From: Galbibacter sp048266365
GTDB taxonomy: Bacteria; Bacteroidota; Bacteroidia; Flavobacteriales; Flavobacteriaceae
Assembly: GCF_048266365.1 (NCBI RefSeq)
Contig: NZ_JBLWZP010000013.1
Location: forward strand, 1-64,000
DNA: 64,000 bases
Reading direction: 5' to 3'
Below are positions 25,413-34,357 of the stretch, piece by piece. Positions within the stretch are counted from its first letter, which is position 1; every line of letters starts with the position of its first letter. The notes below the pieces were generated by a model. That model saw only the letters and a program-made list of their open reading frames with translations, was not told the origin of the DNA and did no database searches. The position numbers and the translations under genes are program-made.

Positions 25413-26054
25413 TTAATATTTCTTGAATATCAGCGGAATACTTTCTTGACTAAGCACATCCATATCCACTAATTCAAGGGACTTCACCATCTTTAAGGTT
25501 GATTCTTTATAATATTTGAAATGAGGTGTTTGAAGATGTTCTTTATAAGCATCATGATTCAAATAGATCTCTAAAATTCTAAATTGATTAGGGTGGGTGT
25601 TCTGATGCATAGGTAAGATGGCAATGACACCTGATTCTAATTTTACAGAGGCTTCTGCCTCATAATTAAAAATTCCTTTGTACTGCTCTAAATACTTTGG
25701 ATACACTTCAATCTCAGAGATTCTAAATATCATCTCTGAAGTGTTTACTTTATTTGGAGAGGAGGAGGAAGAATACCCATTGTTCAAAAGGGATTTTAGA
25801 ATTTCCTGAGCACCGGCTTGTGATCCGGCGTCTGTATATTTGGATACTGTACTAAATATTCCTTGCACCTGTTCAGGGCTTAATCCGTTGTCCATTCCAT
25901 GGGCTAAAGCAGCTTCTAGACTGCTTAAATCACCTATGGAGGCAAGTGCGGAAATGATGGCTATACTTTGTTGTTGACCATCGAGTGTTTGTGCTTTTGC
26001 ATAAGGATTCGTTAAAATTATTACAGTGACAATAATATAATGGATTGTTTTCAT
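25413..26054 (-). CDS. Exported CMD-like / antibiotic-biosynthesis-monooxygenase (ABM) fusion
   Basis: This 213-residue protein has a signal peptide (MKTIHYIIVTVIILTNPYAKAQ). Residues about 27-92 resemble a carboxymuconolactone decarboxylase helical repeat (ASIGDLSSLEAALAHGMDNG...TDAGSQAGAQEILKSL) but lack the CxxC redox pair. After a Ser-rich linker (SSSSSPNK), residues about 105-205 match an ABM/quinol-monooxygenase ferredoxin-like fold, with the tell-tale YLNHDAYKEHLQTPHFKYYKE. ABM enzymes oxidise quinols and polyketides without cofactors. The gene is first of the operon with DoxX and ChrA. The fused layout and export are uncommon and its substrate is unknown. Confidence 0.75.
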   Translation of the reverse strand: MKTIHYIIVTVIILTNPYAKAQTLDGQQQSIAIISALASIGDLSSLEAALAHGMDNGLSPEQVQGIFSTVSKYTDAGSQAGAQEILKSLLNNGYSSSSSPNKVNTSEMIFRISEIEVYPKYLEQYKGIFNYEAEASVKLESGVIAILPMHQNTHPNQFRILEIYLNHDAYKEHLQTPHFKYYKESTLKMVKSLELVDMDVLSQESIPLIFKKY

Positions 26055-26364
26055 TTTGAATTTTTTGAAGGTGATGATAAGCTTGTCAGCTCAAGATGTT
26101 TTATTTCAAATTTCTTCTAATTACTAGTGCAAATCATAGTAGTAAAGCTACAAATTATAGTTACACCATTTAGGTGCTTACATAGCAATTTCATTAAATA
26201 ATATTGGCCTTCTGATATTTTTTAGGCAACTTTACTATTCTGTATAAAATTGTGAAGAATAGCTAATTTATGGACGAATAGATGCAGCGTTAAGACTTAT
26301 ATTTGGTTGTACAGCAGCGAAGAATTCTCTCGTTCTTAAGGGGCAAAAATAAAACCTAAACGAA
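26055..26364. other. Divergent promoter spacer
   Basis: This 310-bp spacer between the exported ABM-type gene (minus) and the DUF202 gene (plus) is A/T-rich. It presumably carries both promoters. No gene or clear repeat is seen. Confidence 0.4.
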
Positions 26365-26742
26365 ATGAATAGTATTGAAAATGGAAAACCCAATGATCAT
26401 CTCGCTAATGAAAGAACTTTTTTAGCATGGATGAGAACTAGTATAGGCATTATGGGGTTTGGATTTATCGTAGTTAAGTTTTCAATGTTTATCAAACACA
26501 TTACGCTGCTTATCGAAGGACGGATAACTATATCTGAAATGAATGATTCTGGAATAATAGGAGTGCTTTTGGTTATCATAGGTGTATTAACTGCAATATT
26601 AGCTCTAATCAATTACAAAAGAATTAAAAGGCAGCTTCAAACAGGAAACTATTCGAGTTCCAATCCACTTACTACTTTTCTCACCGTTGGTATGGTGCTT
26701 ATTAGTATCTTTTTGATTTGGTTGTTGTATCGAAGTATATGA
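26365..26742 (+). CDS. DUF202 (YidH-like) membrane protein
   Basis: This 125-residue inner-membrane protein carries the family signature NDHLANERTFLAWMRTSIGIMGFGF at the N-terminus. Three membrane helices lie at about residues 30-45, 66-85 and 103-122. DUF202 proteins are small three-helix proteins of unknown function. It stands alone, divergent from the ChrA operon. Confidence 0.88.
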   Translation: MNSIENGKPNDHLANERTFLAWMRTSIGIMGFGFIVVKFSMFIKHITLLIEGRITISEMNDSGIIGVLLVIIGVLTAILALINYKRIKRQLQTGNYSSSNPLTTFLTVGMVLISIFLIWLLYRSI

Positions 26743-26944
26743 TAATTTAGAAAGACTAACCAATACATCTTGATCGTAATTCTGGTTGGTTTTAGGATGG
26801 TTTAGCTTATTTGTGGTTCAAACTCGGACGAGAATTGTATGTGGAATTTATGTTTATATTGGCGTATGTGTCTTTTAGTCAGTGATTTCAGAATATGGAC
26901 TTCCTTTGGCGTGAAAAAAGGGCAAATAAAAAAATATCATTTAG

Positions 26945-26974
26945 TTGTTTTATAAAAAAAGGATATTATCTTTG
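26945..26974 (+). promoter_or_regulatory. Promoter of tRNA-Arg
   Basis: TTG at 26945-26947 and TATCTTTG at 26967-26974 are 19 bp apart, an exact Bacteroidota housekeeping promoter. Transcription would start about 50 bp before the tRNA. Confidence 0.75.
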
Positions 26975-27032
26975 CACCGCTTTTAGAGTAAAGCAAATGA
27001 CTAATTTTAGTTGTTTAAAAACATAGGATAAT

Positions 27033-27106
27033 GGTCGCGTAGCTCAGTTGGATAGAGCATCTGCCTTCTAAGCAGACGGTCCCAGGTTCGAATCCTGGCG
27101 CGATCA
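27033..27106 (+). tRNA. tRNA-Arg (TCT)
   Basis: The 74-nt gene folds fully. Acceptor stem GGTCGCG pairs with CGCGATC (one G-T), the D-arm contains AGCTCAGTTGGATAGAGC, the anticodon arm is TCTGC-CTTCTAA-GCAGA with anticodon TCT, and the T-arm is CCAGG-TTCGAAT-CCTGG. The discriminator is A and CCA is not encoded. It reads AGA codons. No island is attached to its 3' end in the visible sequence. Confidence 0.95.
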
Positions 27107-27130
27107 CTTAAGAGCTTATCAAGAAGTATT

Positions 27131-27164
27131 AAAACCTTGCAAATCATACATATTGCAAGGTTTT
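27131..27164 (+). terminator. Hairpin terminator after tRNA-Arg
   Basis: A perfect 12-bp inverted repeat AAAACCTTGCAA / TTGCAAGGTTTT has a 10-nt loop and lies 24 bp past the tRNA. The A and T ends give termination potential on both strands. Confidence 0.7.
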
Positions 27165-27560
27165 ATAATTTTAAGGGGTTCATTTAACTCCCATACTAAA
27201 GACGGGATGGGATTCGAATTTCATCCTACCTAATATTTTGCCGCTTTTTATTTCGTTGTGTTGATTTCAAGTGTCGGTTTTTTCTTCGGGTGGATTTTTA
27301 ATTCCACAAGCACATTTTTTCTGTGCGCTGTAATAGAAGCTTATACTTTTTTGAAAATCTATTTGGTTGATACAATTATTTTGAATCTTTTAGTCCAACC
27401 AATAGGTGGCTATGGCCTAGGATGTTTCTTTCGGCAATCCATAGACAAAAGGCGAGAATAATTCTGGAATGTATTAGCTGGACAATTGGTATTTTACTCC
27501 GATTCGATATCCATTTAACAGCTTCTTTAAAGCAATCAAAGCGCTATGCTTCGCACACAT

Positions 27561-27753
27561 ACAGGTCAGAGTGCACAGTAACATATTCATCAGTGACTCA
27601 TTGAAAGAGCCAAGGAAATACTATCAGCATCAGAATTGTCCGTTGGTGAAATTGCGTTTGAATTAGGGTTTGAACATTCACAATCCTTTAGTAAGTTATT
27701 TTGAAAAAAAGACCAACCTGTCACCAATGGAATTTAGGGCAAGCTTCAATTAG
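27561..27753 (+). pseudogene. AraC-family regulator, C-terminal HTH remnant
   Basis: The frame reads TGQSAQ, stop, HIHQ, stop, LIERAKEILSASELSVGEIA and FELGFEHSQSFSKLF. After a one-base shift it continues KKTNLSPMEFRASFN and a normal stop at 27751. This is the second helix-turn-helix of an AraC-type regulator with two nonsense codons and a frameshift. The N-terminal part cannot be followed in the rest of the 934-bp gap (27107-28040), which otherwise shows no gene. It may once have controlled the transporter gene downstream. Confidence 0.8.
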
Positions 27754-28040
27754 GATCGAAATCGAGGTGAAATAGTATTTTCGATTTAGCTCATCGTTTA
27801 TCAATAATTTAGGGTTGATGGTGGTTGTTGTCTAAATAACCACAGAAGAGATTCTTTACAGTGTTCCTATCAAATAAGTTCCACTATTCAATCTAAACAG
27901 TACCGATAGATTTATAAATATCATCTTAAACAACTTGTTTCCACTTGCGTATATGTATCACAGTATGTGTTAAGCTTTAGCCTCTTGATAATTTTCTTGC
28001 TCTAATTTAATTTTTATCTTTAAAGTTCTAAATAGATTAA

Positions 28041-29387
28041 ATGCATAAACAACTTAAAAAGAAACATGGATTAATTGGAACACCAATATTGGGATTATGG
28101 ACTTCAACGCTAGGACTTTTTGCGGGTCTGACTACCATTGTACTCTACGGAGTTGCAGGTCCTGAATTCAAAGAATCCTTGGGACTTTCCGGCGCAGCAC
28201 TTGGGGTGCTATTATCCTCTCCTCATCTTAGTAAAGCCCTTTTGAGAATTCCGTTTGGTGCATGGGTAGATGAGGTCGGTGGAAAAAAACCGTTTTTAAT
28301 CCTTTTAGGGTGCAGCATCTTAGGCCTTGCAGGAATAACCACCCTACTTTACTTATATTATCCCGACGAGTTTGACTCCAGTTTATTTCCAATATTACTT
28401 TTTTTTGGTGTTTTAGGCGGGGCAGGAGGGGCCACCTTTACCGTTGGAGCGCCAAAGACATCTTATTGGTTCGCAAAACATAAACAAGGGTATGCATTAG
28501 GCATCTACGCAGGCCTTGGCAATATAGGACCAGGCGTTTTAAATTATGTGATACCCGTTTTAATTGGAGTAATAGGTTTAGCTGCGGCATATTTAAGCTG
28601 GCTACTCTTTTTAATATTCGCTACCATAGTATATGCTTACTTTGCAATGGACTCCTACTATTTTCAACTCAAAAAGAAGGGTGAAAGCGATGAGAATGCA
28701 AAACGTATCGGAAGGGACTTAGGCCAGAATATGTTTCCATCTGGAAGCACTTGGGAATCACTTAAAAAATCGGCTTCAAATTATCGTACTTGGATATTGG
28801 TATTTCTTTATACCATTTCTTTTGGAGGTGGTTTTACTGCACTTACGGCATGGTTTCCGACCTATTGGACACTGTTTCACGGTATGAATATATTGAATGC
28901 GGGTCTTTTAGCTGCGATATTTACCATTTACGGTTCTTTAATTAGAGTGCCGGGTGGAAAACTCACCGATAAATATGGTGGGGAAATAATGGCTGGAATA
29001 AGTTTCAGTATCATGGCAATAGGAGCATTAGTATTGACCTTATCATCATCCTTTTATCCTTCATTTATTGGAATGATTATCACAGGTACCGGAATGGGTG
29101 TAGCTAATGCTGCAGTATTTGGTTTAGTACCAAAATACGTGCCTGATGCTGTTGGTGGTGCCTCCGGTTGGATAGGTGGGGTTGGAGGTGCCGGCACTCT
29201 TATTATTATACCTCTTTTAGGGTTTTTTGTAGACGCTTACGGTCAAATAGGTTATGCTCGTGGATTTATCGTTTTTGTTGTCCTCAGTATTCTAAGCGCT
29301 ATTATTTCTTTTGCCTTAAAAAGCATATTAAAAAGGATGCCTAAATCTGAATATATTCACGATCTTTATATTGATAAAACCAAATGA
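28041..29387 (+). CDS. MFS transporter, nitrate/nitrite porter (NNP)-like
   Basis: This 448-residue, 12-helix inner-membrane transporter starts without a signal peptide (MHKQLKKKHGLIGTPILG). It carries MFS loop motifs (FGAWVDEVGGKKPF after helix 2 and GKLTDKYGGE after helix 8). The NNP-like glycine-rich segments are GIYAGLGNIGPGVLNYVIP (helix 5) and GGVGGAGTLIIIPLLGF (helix 11). The canonical nitrate-signature GGWGNMGGG is not matched exactly, and no nitrate or nitrite reductase is near, so nitrate may not be the substrate. The stop overlaps the start of the BtrH-like gene by 4 nt, a sign of coupled translation and shared function. Confidence 0.82.
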   Translation: MHKQLKKKHGLIGTPILGLWTSTLGLFAGLTTIVLYGVAGPEFKESLGLSGAALGVLLSSPHLSKALLRIPFGAWVDEVGGKKPFLILLGCSILGLAGITTLLYLYYPDEFDSSLFPILLFFGVLGGAGGATFTVGAPKTSYWFAKHKQGYALGIYAGLGNIGPGVLNYVIPVLIGVIGLAAAYLSWLLFLIFATIVYAYFAMDSYYFQLKKKGESDENAKRIGRDLGQNMFPSGSTWESLKKSASNYRTWILVFLYTISFGGGFTALTAWFPTYWTLFHGMNILNAGLLAAIFTIYGSLIRVPGGKLTDKYGGEIMAGISFSIMAIGALVLTLSSSFYPSFIGMIITGTGMGVANAAVFGLVPKYVPDAVGGASGWIGGVGGAGTLIIIPLLGFFVDAYGQIGYARGFIVFVVLSILSAIISFALKSILKRMPKSEYIHDLYIDKTK

Positions 29388-30370
29388 AAATCGAGGATTT
29401 TGAGCCTTTTACAGGTCAACACTGTGAGACCACCGCTGCGGGAAATCTCTTGAAACAAATCGGTATTGAATTATCCGAACCCATGCTTTTCGGGTTGGGA
29501 GAAGGTTTAGGGTATATTTTTTGGTATATGAAATCCATGGATTTTCCATTTATCGGTGGACGTGTCAAAGCCGATTTGCTTACCAAGAACTTGTGCAGAA
29601 ACTTGAACCTTAACTTAGTAGTAAAAGAGACCTCTTCAAGGCAGAAAGCATGGACAAATGTCAAAGCCGAAATTGATAGGGGGAAAACAGTAGGACTAAA
29701 ATTAGATTGCTACCATTTGGATTATTTTACAAATAAGATTCACTTTGCAGGCCATTACGTGGCGATCTATGGTTATGACCATGAGTTTGCATATTTGATC
29801 GACACTGACCAGCAAGGTGGAAGAGCCAGAACAACCCTTAATAGTTTGGCACTTGCCAGGGATGAAAGAGGGCCGATGTCTTCAAAAAACAGAAGCTTTA
29901 CCATAACTGGAAGCAATCAAAGTGTTAACCTTCAAAAAGTATTACGACAAACAATACGGAACAATGCTATTTCTTTTTTGAACCCTCCAATAAAAAACAT
30001 AGGGTTAAAAGGGATTTTAAAGACGGCCTCAGAAATTAAAAAATGGTACAAATCGACCAACACTATTTCAAGAGATTTTCAAACCATAGCAATGCTTATG
30101 GAAAAAGCGGGTACAGGTGGATCATTATTTAGAAACCTCTATCGCGATTTTCTATTGGAAAGCGCGGAGTTATTAGAGTGTAAGCACATCAAAGAAGCTC
30201 ATACTCAATACGCAATAGTTGCTGAATTATGGAAAAGAGTTTCTGAACTATTTTATGAAGTTGGGAATACACATGAAATTAAATATATCGACCAAGCTTC
30301 AGAGTTATTGATTGAAATAGCTGAGCGTGAAAGAAATATCATGGTGGAATTGAATAATTCTTTAGGTTAA
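29384..30370 (+). CDS. BtrH-like protein (BtrH_N plus DUF4872) with Cys-His-Asp triad
   Basis: This 328-residue cytoplasmic protein has the BtrH N-terminal fold, a papain/C39-like domain. The nucleophile would be Cys14 in TGQHCETTAAGN. The His is His124 in FAGHYVAIYGYD and the acid is Asp140 in LIDTDQQGG. The C-terminal part (about residues 175-320) is helical and corresponds to DUF4872. BtrH moves a gamma-glutamyl-aminobutyryl group from a carrier protein to the antibiotic butirosin, but most relatives are uncharacterised and may be amide hydrolases or acyltransferases. No carrier protein is in the window. It overlaps the MFS gene by 4 nt and precedes the ThDP enzyme. Confidence 0.75.
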   Translation: MKIEDFEPFTGQHCETTAAGNLLKQIGIELSEPMLFGLGEGLGYIFWYMKSMDFPFIGGRVKADLLTKNLCRNLNLNLVVKETSSRQKAWTNVKAEIDRGKTVGLKLDCYHLDYFTNKIHFAGHYVAIYGYDHEFAYLIDTDQQGGRARTTLNSLALARDERGPMSSKNRSFTITGSNQSVNLQKVLRQTIRNNAISFLNPPIKNIGLKGILKTASEIKKWYKSTNTISRDFQTIAMLMEKAGTGGSLFRNLYRDFLLESAELLECKHIKEAHTQYAIVAELWKRVSELFYEVGNTHEIKYIDQASELLIEIAERERNIMVELNNSLG

Positions 30371-30556
30371 TATTTAATAGGGTCAGAATGACCTTATCAC
30401 GAAATAATCCGGTATGGAAAGTTAACTTTTTAACCGATAATGTTCTTTAAAAAAATGACGAACTATATTATACAATACTTAAACTTCGCATTTACTTTTT
30501 AATCTCGAAATATATTAGCTCCTTAATTGGTGGGAATTACATTCAAAAAAAATTAT

Positions 30557-32215
30557 ATGAAAGCATCAGATTTATTTATAAAAGCCTTGGAAAACGAAGG
30601 TGTGGAATACATTTTCGGTCTTCCGGGCGAAGAGAATATAGATTTTTTAGAATCTGTCCGCAAATCCAAGAAAATTAAATTTATTCTCACCCGCCACGAG
30701 CAGGGTGCCGGATTTATGGCAGCTACTTATGGGCGACTTACGGGTAAGTCGGGTGTTTGTCTCTCTACCTTGGGACCGGGAGCTACCAATTTAGTGACAC
30801 CGGCCGCATATGCGCAATTGGGAGCTATGCCCTTGGTGCTAATTACCGGTCAAAAACCTATTAAGAAAAGCAAACAAGGGAAATTTCAGATCTTGGATAT
30901 TGTCGAGATGATGCAACCTTTGACGAAATTCACCAAACAGATCACACATAGTGCTAATATTCCTGCAATGATCAGGGAAGCCTTTCGTTTATCCCAGCAG
31001 GAAAGACCCGGCGCTGTTCACATTGAATTCCCTGAGGATATTGCACGCGAGGAAGTAGAGAGCCCGAGCTTGTTTGATGTTGTCGATTATAAAATTCCCT
31101 ATGCAGGAGATGTAACTATTGGTCAGGCTGTGGATTTATTTAAAAATGCTCAAAGACCTCTTTTGTTAATTGGTGCAGGGGCAAATAGAAAAAGAGCCAG
31201 TATTGCTTTGACTGCTTTTGTAGATGCTACGGGGATTCCTTTTTTTAACACCCAGATGGGGAAGGGGATTATAGATGAGCGTCATCCCTTATATCTGGGG
31301 ACAGCAGCATTATCTGATGATGATTTTCTTCATGAAGCTATAGATGGGTCTGATTTGATATTAAATGTTGGACATGATACTATTGAAAAACCACCGTTTT
31401 TCATGCACCCGGGAGATCGTCGCAAAGTGATCCACCTCAATTTTTTTCCAGCAGAAATTGACCAGGTTTATTTCCCACAACTCAATGTGATTGGGGATAT
31501 AGCCTATAGTGTTAGACAACTAACTGCTGCCCTTAAGCCATTGGCCAAGAGTTGGGATTCTGGATTTTTTAAAAGGATTAAGGAAAATGTATCTAAACAT
31601 CTGTCCAAATATGAAAACGACAATCGTTTTCCGGTACTGCCACAGCGTATTGTTAAAATAGTGAGGGATATCCTGCCTGATGATGGGATAATTACCTTGG
31701 ATAATGGAATGTATAAAATTTGGTTTTCTAGAAATTACCCGGCCTATGTGCAAAACAGTCTTATACTTGATAATGCTCTTGCTACTATGGGCGCTGGTCT
31801 TCCATCGGCTATGATGGTAAAGGAACTGAACCCAGATAAAAAAGTGATTTCTATAAATGGTGATGGTGGATTTATGATGAATTCCCAGGAAATTGAAACG
31901 GCTACACGACTGAATTTAGATCTTGTTATCCTTATCCTGAACGACGATGCATACGGAATGATTGAATGGAAACAGAAGGACGATGGATTTTTAAGATTTG
32001 GATTAAACTATACTAATCCCGACTTCGTGAAATATGCTGAAAGCTTTGGAGCCAGAGGATACCGCCCATCCTCTGTACAAGAGTTTAAAGAGAACTTGGA
32101 GTTGGCATTGACATCCAAAGGCATTCACCTTATTGATCTCGCAATAGATTACTCCTTAAACCATGAAATACTTAATGTGCTGATTAAAGAATATTCAAAA
32201 AACATCAAAAAATAA
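30557..32215 (+). CDS. ThDP-dependent acetolactate-synthase-like enzyme
   Basis: This 552-residue ThDP enzyme starts at MKASDLFIKALENEGVEYIF; an upstream ATG at 30527 adds ten non-homologous residues. It shows the activating Glu48 in TRHEQGAGFMAATYGR, an acetolactate-synthase-like central domain, and the ThDP motif GDGGFMMNSQEIETATRLN starting at residue 435, ending in NDDAYGMIEWKQ. The tail (IDLAIDYSLNHEIL) resembles the catabolic, FAD-independent type. No ilvN regulatory subunit or other branched-chain genes are near, so anabolic acetolactate synthesis is unlikely. The dehydrogenase 9 bp downstream suggests that the product of the carboligation or decarboxylation is an aldehyde. Confidence 0.85.
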   Translation: MKASDLFIKALENEGVEYIFGLPGEENIDFLESVRKSKKIKFILTRHEQGAGFMAATYGRLTGKSGVCLSTLGPGATNLVTPAAYAQLGAMPLVLITGQKPIKKSKQGKFQILDIVEMMQPLTKFTKQITHSANIPAMIREAFRLSQQERPGAVHIEFPEDIAREEVESPSLFDVVDYKIPYAGDVTIGQAVDLFKNAQRPLLLIGAGANRKRASIALTAFVDATGIPFFNTQMGKGIIDERHPLYLGTAALSDDDFLHEAIDGSDLILNVGHDTIEKPPFFMHPGDRRKVIHLNFFPAEIDQVYFPQLNVIGDIAYSVRQLTAALKPLAKSWDSGFFKRIKENVSKHLSKYENDNRFPVLPQRIVKIVRDILPDDGIITLDNGMYKIWFSRNYPAYVQNSLILDNALATMGAGLPSAMMVKELNPDKKVISINGDGGFMMNSQEIETATRLNLDLVILILNDDAYGMIEWKQKDDGFLRFGLNYTNPDFVKYAESFGARGYRPSSVQEFKENLELALTSKGIHLIDLAIDYSLNHEILNVLIKEYSKNIKK

Positions 32216-32224
32216 ACTGAAATT

Positions 32225-33592
32225 ATGGCAAGCGTAACAATTATTAACCCTTCAACCGGGGAAAAAATAGATGAATACTCTCGGATTACAGCAGTAGAGG
32301 CTTCAGAAAAAGTAAAACAGGCCAATACAGCTTATCAAGAGTGGAAGAACACTAGTTTTGAACAGCGGTCGAAACTGATGAATGCCTTAGGGGATGAATT
32401 TGAGAACAACAAAGAAATGTATGCTCAATTGGCCACTCGCGAAATGGGGAAAACTATCGGGCAATCTAGGAAAGAAATCGAAAAATGTGCATGGATCAGT
32501 CGTTTTTACGCTGAACATGCTGAGGAATTCTTGAGTGACAAACCCGTTGAAACAGAGGCTCAAAATAGCTATGTTAACTTTTTACCTATGGGCATAGTCT
32601 TGGCTGTAATGCCATGGAATTTCCCTTTTTATCAAGTAATACGTTTTGCTGCGCCTGCTGTTATGGCGGGTAATACAGGGATATTAAAACACGCCTCCAA
32701 TGTACAGGGTTGTGCTTTCGCTTTGGAAGAAGCCTTTCGTAAAGCAGGATTCCCTGAGGGTGTTTTTACCAATCTTAATATAAGTGCCGGTGATGTAAAA
32801 GGAATTATTGAAAACCCAGATGTGGTTGCAGTAACGCTTACTGGTAGTGATGCTGCTGGACGTTCCGTGGCTTCTATTGCAGGTGCAAACCTAAAGAAAA
32901 CGGTAATGGAACTCGGTGGTAGTGATGCCTATTTGGTATTGGAGGATGCAGATCTAGAGGAGGCAACTAGCCTGGCTACACTTGGTAGATTGCAGAACAA
33001 CGGGCAGACCTGTATCGCTGCAAAACGTTTCATCGTGCTTGATGGTATTTATGATAGGTTTCTAGAGCTCTTTAGTAAAAAGATGGAAGCTGCCAAAATG
33101 GGAGACCCTATGGATGAGACAACGTATTATGGTCCTTTGGCTAGAGTTGATTTGAGGGAAGAACTGCATGAACAGGTGGAAAAAAGTATTTCTCAAGGAG
33201 CACGTCTGGTAATAGGGGGCAATATTCCTGAAGGAAAAGGAGCTTATTATCCGGCAACTATATTGGCCGATGTAAAACCAGGTATGGAGGCATTTGATAA
33301 TGAACTCTTCGGGCCAGTAGCTTCCGTAATACGCGCCATGGATGAAGAACATGCTGTTGTATTGGCGAATTCATCACAATTTGGTCTCGGATCAGGTGTT
33401 CTCACCACCAATATTGAGCATGGTGAAAAAATTGCACTTCAGCTCGAAGCCGGTAGTAGCTTTGTCAACAAACTCGTGGTTTCAGATCCCAGACTTCCCT
33501 TTGGTGGTATTAAAAACAGCGGTTATGGAAGAGAACTCTCCAGTTATGGGATCCATGAATTTGTAAATATTAAGTCCATCTGGATTGAGTAG
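32225..33592 (+). CDS. gabD: NAD(P)-dependent succinate-semialdehyde-type aldehyde dehydrogenase
   Basis: This 455-residue enzyme belongs to the aldehyde dehydrogenase superfamily, SSADH (GabD1/Sad-like) branch. The general base Glu229 lies in VMELGGSDAYLV. The nucleophile Cys263 lies in NNGQTCIAAKR. The substrate motif MPWNFPFYQVIRFAAPA is typical of this branch, and the cofactor fold GSDAAGRSVA is present. It follows the ThDP gene by 9 bp and must be co-transcribed with it. Substrate could be succinate semialdehyde or another short aldehyde made by the ThDP enzyme; the symbol reflects family resemblance only. Confidence 0.85.
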   Translation: MASVTIINPSTGEKIDEYSRITAVEASEKVKQANTAYQEWKNTSFEQRSKLMNALGDEFENNKEMYAQLATREMGKTIGQSRKEIEKCAWISRFYAEHAEEFLSDKPVETEAQNSYVNFLPMGIVLAVMPWNFPFYQVIRFAAPAVMAGNTGILKHASNVQGCAFALEEAFRKAGFPEGVFTNLNISAGDVKGIIENPDVVAVTLTGSDAAGRSVASIAGANLKKTVMELGGSDAYLVLEDADLEEATSLATLGRLQNNGQTCIAAKRFIVLDGIYDRFLELFSKKMEAAKMGDPMDETTYYGPLARVDLREELHEQVEKSISQGARLVIGGNIPEGKGAYYPATILADVKPGMEAFDNELFGPVASVIRAMDEEHAVVLANSSQFGLGSGVLTTNIEHGEKIALQLEAGSSFVNKLVVSDPRLPFGGIKNSGYGRELSSYGIHEFVNIKSIWIE

Positions 33593-34357
33593 TATACTTT
33601 TGCCAATACGCCTCAAAACAACACTTCTAAAACGCAATTACTATAATGAATTAGAAAATGTTTTGACTATTATTCAATAATTTTAGTGTCTATTTCTTTT
33701 ATCTGAAGAAATTCTGAGGCTATGATTAGTTTTTCTCAAATTAAAGTGTGTACTTTACATTTGTTAAATCAATCCAAACTAGCATCCATATCGTTTTGAT
33801 TTAGAATTCTGGCGGTGTTTACAAACTACGTAAGTAGTTTTAGAGCCTGCCTGATTTCTAATTCAGTAAAGTGAATTGCATTCTACATAGTCAAAGGACT
33901 GTGGGGTTTGAATTCTAAAAGTTTGGCATGGAGATCTGTGATGCATTTGGATAAGTTTGTCGAGCAAGAATGATTCAGAATTCTTGTTTACCATCCATTT
34001 TTAATAAACTGGATAAATCCACTTCAATCACTTTCCATCTTACCGCATACTGTTCTGATGAGGTCTTTGGGCTTTTTTCATCATATGCGTATAGTCCTTT
34101 TTTCAGGCCTGTTGTACTTTAGAATTCCGCGCAAATCTTTAACGGTTATTTCAGACTAAGAAGATGGATGTGAAATGGAAACAATTAAGCAAATTGGAAG
34201 AGATCCGCCATGACTGCTATTCCAGGGGAGTTCCCCTCGGGATAAGGTATATCATTTTCAATTGTTAAATGATATACGGTCAGAATGAAATGGTGCTTAA
34301 CTTTTGAATTGAGATAAAAGCACTATGATTTTCCTTTACTAACCATAAAAACAACGT
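33593..34357. other. Long spacer with a possible gene scrap
   Basis: This 765-bp region contains no complete gene. On the minus strand 34118-33975 a 48-codon open stretch includes GLYAYDEKSPKTSSEQYAVR and KVIEVDLSSLLKMDG, which looks like real protein and may be the tail of a lost gene. The rest is A/T-rich. The part before 34358 presumably holds the promoter for the esterase and GH9 genes. Confidence 0.35.

Noticed and set aside
27033..27240. Integration of an island at tRNA-Arg
   Set aside because: The tRNA is followed by its terminator; no repeated 3' end or integrase is near.
27258..27461. 67-codon frame after tRNA-Arg
   Set aside because: Hydrophobic chance frame with no start signal; it overlaps the area before the AraC remnant and has no homology that I can see.
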